Shown in pieces: positions 27,018 through 34,262 of a DNA stretch of 64,000 bases (the first letter of the stretch is position 1; every line of letters begins with the position of its first letter). A model generated the notes under the pieces. That model made no database searches and had not been told where the DNA came from. It saw only the letters and a program-made list of their open reading frames with translations. The stretch is from positions 1 to 64,000 of the forward strand of contig JAYRKY010000016.1 in the NCBI GenBank assembly GCA_041905525.1. The letters run 5' to 3'. The position numbers and the translations under genes are program-made. Origin of the DNA: SHVO01 sp041905525. Its GTDB lineage: Bacteria > Pseudomonadota > Alphaproteobacteria > Rhodospirillales > Rhodospirillaceae.

Positions 27018-27905
27018 ATGGTTCTGCACCGTTCTCTCGGTTTGCTCGCCCTGCTCTGTGCGCTGACCACCGCGCTGCCGGCCTCAGCCGTCCAGATCCA
27101 TTCGGAGCGCTCGCTGTACCGCAACTTGTTCGTCGTTGAGGACAATGGCCTGCGCTGCCTCACCTTCCGCCGCGCCATCGCGACCGAGCGCCAGACCTGC
27201 CTGCGCACGGATCAGCCGGACTATCTCGTGTTTCCCTATACCCGGATGATGCTGGGCTCGCTGCTGGTGAAGCCCGACCCCAAGCGCGTTCTGGTCATCG
27301 GCCTTGGCGGCGGCACACTGCCGATGGCCTTGCGCCAGATGTTTCCCGACATCGACATCGACGTCGTCGAGATCGACCCGGCGGTGACGCGAGTCGCCGA
27401 GAAGTTTTTCCACTTCAAGCGTGATGCGAAGCTGAACGTATCCGAAGAAGACGGCCGCGTCTTCGTCAAGAAAGCCATCCGGGCGGGCACCAAGTACGAC
27501 ATCATCATGCTCGACGCCTTCGAGGACGAATACATCCCGGAGCATATGTCGACCAAGGAGTTCCTGCTGGAAGTGAAGAGCGCCTTGACGCCCGACGGCG
27601 TCGTAGCCGCCAACACCTTCTCGAGCAATCGCCTTTATCCTTATGAATCGGCGACCTACGAAAGCGTCTTCGGCCCCTTCTATAACCTCAAGCTGGGCAA
27701 CCGCATCATCTACGCGCAGCCGAACAAGCTTGTCGACAAGGCGACCCTGCAGGCCAACGCCAAAAAGTTCGAGGCGCAATTCGACAAACGCGGATTCAAG
27801 CCGGACTGGTTGCTGGAGATGGCGACGACGGAGCGCGATTGGGATAAGAACACGCGCATCCTGACCGATCAGTTCTCGCCGTCGAACATTCTGAATTCCC
27901 GCTAG
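27018..27905 (+). CDS. Spermidine-synthase-like protein with N-terminal export signal
   Basis: The 295-residue protein has a hydrophobic N-terminus ending in an Ala-rich cleavage-like site (TTALPASA), then a spermidine-synthase/methyltransferase fold. The SAM/dcSAM-binding strand is VLVIGLGGGTLPMAL near residue 95, the acidic residue follows in DVVEIDPAVT, and YDIIMLDAFEDEYIPEHM carries the catalytic-side Asp. The Rossmann motifs look intact. The signal would place the domain outside the cytoplasm, or the first segment may be the missing last helix of the upstream membrane protein. It overlaps nothing but follows its partner after 1 base. Confidence 0.8.
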   Translation: MVLHRSLGLLALLCALTTALPASAVQIHSERSLYRNLFVVEDNGLRCLTFRRAIATERQTCLRTDQPDYLVFPYTRMMLGSLLVKPDPKRVLVIGLGGGTLPMALRQMFPDIDIDVVEIDPAVTRVAEKFFHFKRDAKLNVSEEDGRVFVKKAIRAGTKYDIIMLDAFEDEYIPEHMSTKEFLLEVKSALTPDGVVAANTFSSNRLYPYESATYESVFGPFYNLKLGNRIIYAQPNKLVDKATLQANAKKFEAQFDKRGFKPDWLLEMATTERDWDKNTRILTDQFSPSNILNSR

Positions 27906-27911
27906 AGGCCC

Positions 27912-28547
27912 ATGACCGATTCCGAGCTATGTCCGCGCTGCGCCAAACCAGCGGCGTTATGCGTCTGCCAGGACGTTGAGCCGATCAACAACCGGCTCCA
28001 TCTGCTGATCCTGCAGCATCCGCAGGAACAGGATGTGGAACTCGGCACGGCGCGCCTGACGGCTTTGCACTTCAAGAAGGCAACGGTCAAAGTCGGTCTT
28101 TCGTGGCCAAGCCTCGCAAAAGCGCTCGGTGAAGCGGCCGACCCTAAGCGCTGGGCTGTGCTCTATCTGGGTTCGGCGCAAGCGGCCAAGTTTCCCGCGG
28201 GCCGCACCGTAATCGCTCTCAACAAGAAGGGCGATCCCCTTCCGGATCAGGACGAAGCATTGAAGGGGCTCCAGGGCGTCATCGTCCTCGACGGAAGCTG
28301 GTCGCAGGCGAAAACCCTGTGGTGGCGTAATGCGTGGCTGCTCAAGGCGCGGCGGATTGCGCTGAAACCAAACCGCCCGTCGCGCTACGGCAGCCTGCGG
28401 CGCGAAGCCCGCAAGGAAGCTATTTCATCCCTGGAGGCGACCGCGCTCTTGATGAGCACGCTCGAAAATAATCCCGCCATTTCCGACGCATTGCACGCAA
28501 GCTTCGAGAAGCTGCTGACACGCTACCGCCAGCTTAAAGCGAGCTAG
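27912..28547 (+). CDS. DTW-domain protein (tRNA aminocarboxypropyltransferase-like)
   Basis: The 211-residue protein has N-terminal zinc-type cysteines (Cys7, Cys10, Cys17, Cys19 in CPRCAKPAALCVC). The DTW-region variant is VLDGSWSQAKTLWWRN near residue 125, followed by KPNRPSRYGSLRREARKEAISSLEA interrupted only by expected variation. DTW proteins transfer the 3-amino-3-carboxypropyl group of SAM to uridine in tRNA. The canonical D-T-W is read here as D-G-S-W, as in many members. It follows the spermidine-synthase-like gene by 6 bases, and both families use SAM-derived donors. Confidence 0.85.
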   Translation: MTDSELCPRCAKPAALCVCQDVEPINNRLHLLILQHPQEQDVELGTARLTALHFKKATVKVGLSWPSLAKALGEAADPKRWAVLYLGSAQAAKFPAGRTVIALNKKGDPLPDQDEALKGLQGVIVLDGSWSQAKTLWWRNAWLLKARRIALKPNRPSRYGSLRREARKEAISSLEATALLMSTLENNPAISDALHASFEKLLTRYRQLKAS

Positions 28548-29191
28548 CGCGAGAGCGCCGCTTTCGCCTTTTCCAAAGCAACGACGATTTCCTTTTGGCG
28601 GCCCTTGTCGGCGCGGGCGTGCGCGACGTCGATCGGGACCTGAAGAGCCTTCTCAAGAAAAGGGATCGCGTCTTTTGGCCGGCGGCGCTGCACCAGGAAG
28701 TCGCCGTAAAAGTAGTTGGCATCCCGCCCGTCGCGGTCGTGCGCCAGCGCCTGCTTGAGATGGACCTCGGCCTTGTCGTTGCTCCCGAATGAAATCGGCC
28801 AGCCCGGCACCTCGTAATAGAGGGAGCCGAGATTGGCATGGACCGCGCCCTTCATCGCCGCGCCGTCGATTTTCTCCGCCTGTTGGAGTAGTTCGCGCGC
28901 CGTGCGCAGCGCGCCCAGAGAGGCCGTACTGCTGTGGACCTCGGCCTCCAGGATATAGATCAAGGCTTCCCAGATGAGCGGTTCGGCGCGGCCTGGATAT
29001 CGCTGCGCCAGCCCGGCGGCCTCCAGATGCAGCGCCTCCACATTGCGCAGGCGCTGGGCCTTGTCCGCCATCTCGTATTTGGTCAGCGCCCAGCGATCTT
29101 CGAGCGCATCCATGTCCCGCTGCAGGTCCGGTTCAAGGGCGACCGCCGCCGCCGAGCAAAAAACCACCAAAGCCGCCAGAAAAGTACGCAC
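28544..29191 (-). CDS. Periplasmic TPR protein, unknown function
   Basis: The 215-residue product has a signal peptide (VRTFLAALVVFCSAAAVA) and then helical repeats resembling TPR units, for example HANLGSLYYEVPGW and FYGDFLVQRRRPKDAIPFLEKAL. The GTG at 29191 was chosen because CGGGAG lies 5 bases upstream and the signal peptide begins there; an in-frame ATG at 29218 is the alternative. It converges on the DTW gene with both stops inside one CTAG. Probably a periplasmic scaffold; no partner is identified. Confidence 0.78.
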   Translation of the reverse strand: MRTFLAALVVFCSAAAVALEPDLQRDMDALEDRWALTKYEMADKAQRLRNVEALHLEAAGLAQRYPGRAEPLIWEALIYILEAEVHSSTASLGALRTARELLQQAEKIDGAAMKGAVHANLGSLYYEVPGWPISFGSNDKAEVHLKQALAHDRDGRDANYFYGDFLVQRRRPKDAIPFLEKALQVPIDVAHARADKGRQKEIVVALEKAKAALSR

Positions 29192-29254
29192 GTAAACTCC
29201 CGAGCCAACGGCAGACATGCTAAACAGGGTGACTGGAAAGCGGAAGGCCAGGGA

Positions 29255-30424
29255 ATGAATGCCCGCGCCACTCACAGCTTCTACGAGTCCCTGACGCCGA
29301 TTCCTTCGGCCGCGCTGGCGTTCGACGCCCGCCATTATGCGCCGGCGCCCGACGACTGGTTCATCGCCTGTTCGGACATCATGGGCTCGACGGCCGCCGT
29401 CGAAGCGGGCCGCCACTCGGATGTGAACTTCGCCGCGGCGGCCATGATCTCCGCGCTCAGCAATCTCGCCGGCACCATCCCCTACCAGTTTGGCGGCGAC
29501 GGCGCCGTGGCGCTGGTGCCGCCCGACTACGCCGCCGAAGCCCGCAAGGTCCTCGCCCGCACGCGCAGCTTCGCAAGACGGGAGTTCGATCTGAACCTTC
29601 GTGTCGGGTTTGTCCCGGTCCTTGCTCTCAGCCAACGCAAATGCGAGGTCCTGGTGGGACGCTACGAGCCCTCGCCGGGAAACGCCTACGCGGTTTTTCA
29701 AGGCAGCGGCGTCGAGGAACTGGAGCAGGCCGTGAAAGCCCGCAGCGCGGATGCTTCACTTACGGACCTCGCCATCGTGCGCGACGACGAGGACGACGGG
29801 GAACCGCCCGATCTCACCGGGCTTTCCTGCCGGTGGCAGCCGCTGCAGTCGCAGCGCGGAAAGATGGTCTCGCTGGTGATTCGCGGCGGCGACCATGGCG
29901 AACTGCACATGAGCCTACATAAACTGACGGGGGTCGAGGCTCTGAAGGCCGCAACCTTCGGCACTCTGGTAAATAAGTGGCCGGCGAAGGGCATTCTGCG
30001 TGAAGCGAAGGCCCTGCACGGCCGCTGGCCCGTGTGGACGCTGGTGACATGGATCGCGCTCAAATCGCTGTTTCTGTCGGCGTTCTACAAATTCGACTGG
30101 AAGCTCGGTCCGTGGCTGCCGAGCAAGTACAAGCGTGAGATCACGGAGAACGCCGTCGACTTCGCCCGGTCGGGCGCCGTCCTCGCTCTCGTCTTCGATT
30201 GCCCTGCCGATCGTATCGACATGGTGCGCGCATTCTTGGAGGAGCGCCAGGAGCGCGGCGACATACAATACGGGATGCACATCTCCGACCACGCCGTGAT
30301 GACCTGCTTCGTTACTTCCGCCACGCAGAACGAACACGTCCATTTCGTCGACGGCGGCGACGGCGGCTACACTAAAGCCGCGACCCACCTGAAAGCCCGC
30401 CTTCGGGCCGCGGCCGCCGCCTGA
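29255..30424 (+). CDS. DUF3095 family protein (cyclase-like fold)
   Basis: The 389-residue protein has an N-terminal nucleotidyl-cyclase-like domain with ACSDIMGSTAAVEAGRH near residue 35 and YQFGGDGAVALVPP near residue 75. These correspond to the metal-binding Asp strands of class III cyclases. The C-terminal half carries ILREAKALHGRWPVWTLV and YGMHISDHAVMTCFV. This matches DUF3095, a family of unknown activity. It is divergent from the TPR gene. The two visible Asp positions suggest a cyclase or related reaction, but no product is known. Confidence 0.83.
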   Translation: MNARATHSFYESLTPIPSAALAFDARHYAPAPDDWFIACSDIMGSTAAVEAGRHSDVNFAAAAMISALSNLAGTIPYQFGGDGAVALVPPDYAAEARKVLARTRSFARREFDLNLRVGFVPVLALSQRKCEVLVGRYEPSPGNAYAVFQGSGVEELEQAVKARSADASLTDLAIVRDDEDDGEPPDLTGLSCRWQPLQSQRGKMVSLVIRGGDHGELHMSLHKLTGVEALKAATFGTLVNKWPAKGILREAKALHGRWPVWTLVTWIALKSLFLSAFYKFDWKLGPWLPSKYKREITENAVDFARSGAVLALVFDCPADRIDMVRAFLEERQERGDIQYGMHISDHAVMTCFVTSATQNEHVHFVDGGDGGYTKAATHLKARLRAAAAA

Positions 30425-30493
30425 AGGCGGCGGGGAACAGGTTCCCGGCATTTCCGTTGAATCCGGCACCAAAAGCGTGGTGCAGGACAAGAC

Positions 30494-31399
30494 ATGGCGC
30501 GCCGGATGCCAGGGGTGCGGAGTAAAGGCAAAGTCCGCATCGGTCTTTCAGGCTGGCTCTATAAGGGATGGCGGGGAACGTTCTATCCTGAGGGCCTGCC
30601 GCAGAGACGCGAATTGAGTTTCATCGGCGAAAAATTCAGCTCCGTTGAAATCAACGGCACCTTCTATAGCACCCAGGCGCCATCCAGCTTCGCGCGGTGG
30701 TACGAATGCGTTCCCGACGACTTTCTCTTTGCCGTCAAATGTCCCCGCTTCATCACGCATATGAAGCGTCTACGGGACGTGGAGACGCCGCTGGCCAACT
30801 TCTTCGCCTCAGGCGTCTTGCGCCTGCGGGAAAAAATGGGACCGCTGCTGTGGCAATTTCCGCCCAACTTCATCTACCGGCCGGAGGTGTTCGTCCCGTT
30901 CCTTGACCTGCTGCCACGCACCACGAAAGACGCCGCCCGGCTTGCGAAAAAACACGACGACCGGGTGCGCAAGGGAACCTGGACCAGCGCCGACGCGGAT
31001 CGGCCTATTCGCTATGCGGTCGAAATCCGCCATGAAAGCTTTGCGGTCCCGGAGTTCATCGCGCTTTTACGCAAATACAACATTGCCCTTGTCTGCGCCG
31101 ATACCGTCGACTGGCCTTTGCTGATGGATGTCACGGCCGACTTCATCTACTGCAGGCTTCACGGGTCCACCGAGCTTTATAAGAGCAATTACGGAGCCAA
31201 GGATCTCGCGCGTTGGGCGACGCGCGTGGCGGCATGGTCCCTGGGGAAAAACGCGCCGGACGGTCGGCAAATCTCGTCCGCGCCACCTCGCCCACTGCCG
31301 CAGCGTGACGTCTTTGTCTATTTCGACAATACCGACAAAGTGAAAGCGCCCGGGAATGCCCTCGCGCTCGAGAAACGGCTTGGCTTAATTCGCTCATAA
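30494..31399 (+). CDS. DUF72 (YecE-like) family protein
   Basis: The 301-residue TIM-barrel-like protein has the family's opening IGLSGWLYKGWRGTFYPEGL near residue 16, VEINGTFYS near residue 53, FAVKCPRFITHMKRL, LWQFPPNF, and a C-terminal VFVYFDNT. DUF72 proteins are widespread and of unknown biochemical role. A second Met at 30506 could also start the gene. The gene stands alone behind DUF3095 with a 69-base gap. Confidence 0.87.
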   Translation: MARRMPGVRSKGKVRIGLSGWLYKGWRGTFYPEGLPQRRELSFIGEKFSSVEINGTFYSTQAPSSFARWYECVPDDFLFAVKCPRFITHMKRLRDVETPLANFFASGVLRLREKMGPLLWQFPPNFIYRPEVFVPFLDLLPRTTKDAARLAKKHDDRVRKGTWTSADADRPIRYAVEIRHESFAVPEFIALLRKYNIALVCADTVDWPLLMDVTADFIYCRLHGSTELYKSNYGAKDLARWATRVAAWSLGKNAPDGRQISSAPPRPLPQRDVFVYFDNTDKVKAPGNALALEKRLGLIRS

Positions 31400-31869
31400 C
31401 TGCGTGTGTCAATTTCACTTGTCACGCTTTTACGCGGCACGCGGCAACCGAAAAAACCGAGTTTCAGACGCCTTCGCAATGGGTTGGCTGCCGCGTAAAT
31501 CACGCGGCAGCCGCGCGGCAAAGGTGCGGATGGTGGACAGACGCGAAACGCGCCGCGGCGCGCCTGAGCGTGGCAGGCGCGCTGATCGATCTTATTCACG
31601 ATGTCAAAGACCGGCCGCAAACGAACACCGCAGCCTCTCGCATTATCATGCGTCTCTCTCTGATTTTACGTCCAGCGACTTTTGGCGGGCGTCCAAATTT
31701 AATGACCAAAAAAATCGGAAATGTGCTGCGCGCGAGTCGTCGTGAGCAACCGGCACGCGTGTGCTCGGTCCGGATTCTCGCGAACACCAAAATACCCTGA
31801 TGCCGGCATCACCCCTCCGCAATGGCGGAGCAGTTTCATATCCGTGGCAGTTCCGTTGGAGGCGGGCTC
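31400..31869. other. 470-base stretch without a convincing gene
   Basis: No open frame here has a credible ribosome site or protein pattern. It holds several GC-rich repeats: an inverted repeat TTACGCGGCA (31430-31439) with TGCCGCGTAA (31489-31498), a third related ACGCGGCAGCCGCG near 31502, and a 14-base palindrome CGCGCCGCGGCGCG at 31549-31562. The last 150 bases are AT-richer and probably contain the promoter of the following small secreted protein gene. Confidence 0.4.
31430..31498. repeat. Inverted repeat downstream of the DUF72 gene
   Basis: Two perfect 10-base arms (31430-31439 and 31489-31498) flank 49 bases. The wider arms also share CAACC/GGTTG, so a longer imperfect hairpin is possible. 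The position, 30 bases after the DUF72 stop, would suit a transcript-end structure. No T run follows. Confidence 0.35.
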
Positions 31870-32259
31870 ATGAAAACACTCAAGATACTCGGCGCGGCAT
31901 TGGCTTTTGCGGTCGGCGCAGGATTAACAACCGCGGCATCCGCGAATTCTTTCCCGGGCGCGGACGGCGTACACCTCACGAAGGTGCAATACGACCGCGG
32001 CTATAATTATGGGCGCGATGGTTATGGACGCGATTACGACCGCGACGGCGTGCCCAATCGCTATGACCGCGACCGTGATAACGACGGCATTCCCAACCGC
32101 TATGACCGCAACGACTACCGTCCCAACTATGGTTATGGCCGAGGGTCCGGTCATGGCTATCGCTTCGCACCGACCCGTTATAGCCGTCCTTGGGATTGGG
32201 ACGGCGACGGCGTTCCCAATCGACGCGATGCCCGGCCGCGCAATCCGTGGCGGTGGTAA
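31870..32259 (+). CDS. Small secreted protein with thrombospondin type 3-like repeats
   Basis: The 129-residue product has a signal peptide (ILGAALAFAVGAGLTTAASA) followed by a Tyr/Arg/Asp/Asn-rich region. Three copies of D-x-D-x-D-G-[VI]-P-N-R-x-D are readable (DRDGVPNRYD, DNDGIPNRYD, DGDGVPNRRD), like calcium-binding TSP3 repeats in which several Asp have become Arg or Tyr. GGAGG lies 7 bases before the ATG at 31870. A periplasmic or surface location with metal or polyanion binding is plausible but unproven. Confidence 0.75.
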   Translation: MKTLKILGAALAFAVGAGLTTAASANSFPGADGVHLTKVQYDRGYNYGRDGYGRDYDRDGVPNRYDRDRDNDGIPNRYDRNDYRPNYGYGRGSGHGYRFAPTRYSRPWDWDGDGVPNRRDARPRNPWRW

Positions 32260-32290
32260 CGGAGCGGATAAAAATAAGACGAAGAGAAGA

Positions 32291-32326
32291 TGTGGGCGCG
32301 GAGCAGGTCAAGTGACCGCGCCCACA
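32291..32326. terminator. Inverted repeat between convergent genes, possible bidirectional terminator
   Basis: A perfect 11-base inverted repeat (TGTGGGCGCGG at 32291-32301 and CCGCGCCCACA at 32316-32326) surrounds a 14-base loop. It lies 31 bases after the small secreted protein and 3 bases from the isochorismatase-like stop. On the minus strand it is followed by a T-rich stretch, so it fits a terminator for that gene better than for the plus-strand gene. Confidence 0.5.
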
Positions 32327-32329
32327 GGC

Positions 32330-32938
32330 TTAGGCCGTCCACGCGTTGAGAATGGTCTGCGTGTCGACGGTTTCGATCTGATAGCTAAAGCGGCTCTCGT
32401 AAAGCGCGACGAGACTGTCGTGTCCTTGATCCGATGAACTACAGACCGCGTCGGAGACGAGGATGACGCGATAGCCATAGTCCACGGCATTCATCACAGT
32501 CGCCAGCACACAGACATCGGTTTCGCCCCCAGTGATCACCAAGGTATCGGCGCGCGCGTCGCGCAGCGCGTCCAGCATGCGCGGGGCCGAGAACGCGGAA
32601 TAGGCCGGTTTATCGATGACTTTTGCGGGAGGAACCAATCGTGCCAGCGCCGGCATGAGCGCGAGAAGCTCCGGGTGAACTTTCTCGCGCGTGACCTCGC
32701 GCCAGTGTTCGTAATACCGCCGCCAGGCGCCGGGCATGTGCTCCGGACGTTCCGGCGGCATGAAACGGGTGAAAACGGTTCGCTCCGCCATCTTCTCGGC
32801 GAGGGCCGTGATAGGGGGAAGCGACGCCGTGATCCAGGGCACCGGCCAAACGCCGTCGGGCGAAAATAACCGCTGCATGTCGATGCAGAGGTGAACGGCC
32901 GACGGCGGCAGGGGGCCGAACTTCAGACCGCCGGTTAT
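32330..32938 (-). CDS. Isochorismatase-family cysteine hydrolase, apparent ATA start
   Basis: The isochorismatase-like fold has the catalytic Cys in VITGGETDVCVLATVM and the Lys region PAKVIDKPAYSAF. The catalytic Asp normally lies in an I-D-M-Q motif near the N-terminus. That motif (VHLCIDMQRLF) is present in frame but lies before or across the first ATG (32878), so a start at that ATG would lose the Asp. Upstream to the preceding in-frame stop there is no ATG, GTG or TTG. The most likely start is ATA at 32938, overlapping the TAA of the preceding gene, or a CTG at 32926. The protein would be 202 residues, normal for the family. The substrate is unknown. Confidence 0.72.
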   Translation of the reverse strand: MTGGLKFGPLPPSAVHLCIDMQRLFSPDGVWPVPWITASLPPITALAEKMAERTVFTRFMPPERPEHMPGAWRRYYEHWREVTREKVHPELLALMPALARLVPPAKVIDKPAYSAFSAPRMLDALRDARADTLVITGGETDVCVLATVMNAVDYGYRVILVSDAVCSSSDQGHDSLVALYESRFSYQIETVDTQTILNAWTA

Positions 32939-33348
32939 CGCGAGGCTCTCTTGCGCACGCCTTTACGCGCAGCGCCCTTGCGGGCGGCGCGCTTGCGCGC
33001 GGTGGCCCGGCCGCCCTTCGCGCCGGCTCTTGCGCGCGATGTGGATGTCCGGGAGGAGGCGCCGCGCGACGCACTGGTGCGCGAGGTGCGCGCGGGCCGC
33101 TTGCGGGTTGCAACTTTCTTGCGGGCCGCGCCGCCTTTGCGTCCGCCCTTTTTCGCAGGTTCTTTGTTGGTTTTTTTGCCCCGGCCAGAACCGCTTTTTT
33201 TGCCGCCCCCACTCATTTTGTTCACCGTGGCCCATGCGCGGGACTCGGCTTCCTTTTTGCCGACACCCCGGTCTTCGTAGCCTTCTTCGATATGTTCGGC
33301 CTGACGCTTCTGCTTGTTCGAATAACTGGATTTATCGCCGCGCGGCAT
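32935..33348 (-). CDS. Small basic protein with Arg/Lys/Ala-rich histone-like tail
   Basis: The 137-residue product has an N-terminal conserved domain (MPRGDKSSYSNKQKRQAEH, then EEGYEDRGVGKKEAESRAWATVNK) of about 55 residues. It is often annotated loosely as a plasmid-stabilisation protein. A tail of about 80 residues, nearly all Lys, Arg, Ala, Gly, Ser and Thr, follows. The tail resembles bacterial histone H1-like proteins and would bind DNA or RNA non-specifically. GAAGGAGT precedes the ATG at 33348 at good spacing. It lies beside the SOS mutasome and its stop overlaps the next gene's presumed start. Confidence 0.75.
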   Translation of the reverse strand: MPRGDKSSYSNKQKRQAEHIEEGYEDRGVGKKEAESRAWATVNKMSGGGKKSGSGRGKKTNKEPAKKGGRKGGAARKKVATRKRPARTSRTSASRGASSRTSTSRARAGAKGGRATARKRAARKGAARKGVRKRASR

Positions 33349-33452
33349 GGGGACTCCTTCAGCTGGTGATGCTGCAAGCCCAACGGTTCCACCTGTCGGA
33401 AGTTCCAATGATTGCAGGTGCTTGCAGGGATGCTTGACTCTCATCCCGACTA

Positions 33453-33467
33453 GAACAAAACTAGAAC
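33453..33467 (+). promoter_or_regulatory. LexA (SOS) box of the imuA-imuB-dnaE2 genes
   Basis: GAAC-AAAACTA-GAAC is an exact match to the alphaproteobacterial LexA consensus GAAC-N7-GAAC. It lies 31 bases before the imuA ATG. A possible -35 TTGACT is at 33434-33439, and the box covers the expected -10 position 17-18 bases later, so LexA would block RNA polymerase directly. Confidence 0.88.
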
Positions 33468-33497
33468 AAATCAGAGGACAAAAAATGGACGCACGCC

Positions 33498-34262
33498 ATG
33501 GAAACGGGCAGGAAAACTGCCGTTCTCAAAGACTTACGGGAACAGATCCACCGTCTTGAACGGCTGGAAGGCCCGGCGCGCCGGAGCGCCGTAAAGGCCC
33601 TGCCTTTCGGCATTCCGGCGCTCGACGGACTGTGGCCCGAAGGCGGCCTGCCGGTGCCCGCACTGCATGAAGTGAACAGCGTCACGGCCGCGGGTTTCGC
33701 CGCCGCCAGCGCCTTGGCCGCCGCCAGCGCGGGGCGTCTCGGCAAATCCGTCTTGTGGTGCACCACCTCGCCCGATTTTTACCCCCCGGGTCTGGCGCAG
33801 GTCGGTTTGCCCGCCAGCCGTCTTATCGTGGTGCGCGCACGGTCTGAGAAAGACGTGCTGGCGGTGATGGAAGAAGCGCTGCGGCATGCGTCCCTGGGCT
33901 GCGTGATCGGTGAGACGCCGCGCCTGACCCTGACGACGAGCCGGCGCATCGCGCTGGCGGCGGAAAGCGGCGCCACCATGGCTTTTGCTTTGCGACGAAG
34001 ACGCAAGGAATCGGCTTTGGAGCCGATCGCCGCGGCGAGCCGCTGGCGCATCGCGCCCGCGCCCTCTTCGCCTCATCCGATCCCGCAATCGGGACGGGCA
34101 CGCTGGACATTGGAATTGCTGCGTTCGCGCAGTGGAGCGACTGGAATCTGGAATGTGGAAGTCCCCGATGCGCAGGGTTATCTGCATCTTCCTTCCGCAC
34201 TGGTCGATGGAAGCGCGGCTGCGCCGCTTGAATGGCGAAACGACCGACGCGCTGTCGGATAA
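33498..34262 (+). CDS. imuA: ImuA, RecA-like mutasome accessory protein
   Basis: The 254-residue RecA/SulA-related protein begins with a helical segment VLKDLREQIHRLERL and continues with FGIPALDGLWPEGGLPVPALHEV near residue 38, the usual ImuA opening. A degenerate nucleotide-binding region follows. ImuA works with ImuB and DnaE2 in error-prone translesion synthesis after DNA damage. A LexA box lies upstream. The ATG at 33498 lacks its own ribosome site; a better one (AGAGGA) serves an ATG 13 bases upstream in another frame. The gene overlaps imuB by 95 bases. Confidence 0.9.
   Translation: METGRKTAVLKDLREQIHRLERLEGPARRSAVKALPFGIPALDGLWPEGGLPVPALHEVNSVTAAGFAAASALAAASAGRLGKSVLWCTTSPDFYPPGLAQVGLPASRLIVVRARSEKDVLAVMEEALRHASLGCVIGETPRLTLTTSRRIALAAESGATMAFALRRRRKESALEPIAAASRWRIAPAPSSPHPIPQSGRARWTLELLRSRSGATGIWNVEVPDAQGYLHLPSALVDGSAAAPLEWRNDRRAVG

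Noticed and set aside
31404..31800. Two small plus-strand frames of 113 and 76 codons
   Set aside because: They have no ribosome site, overlap inverted repeats and show no protein-like pattern.
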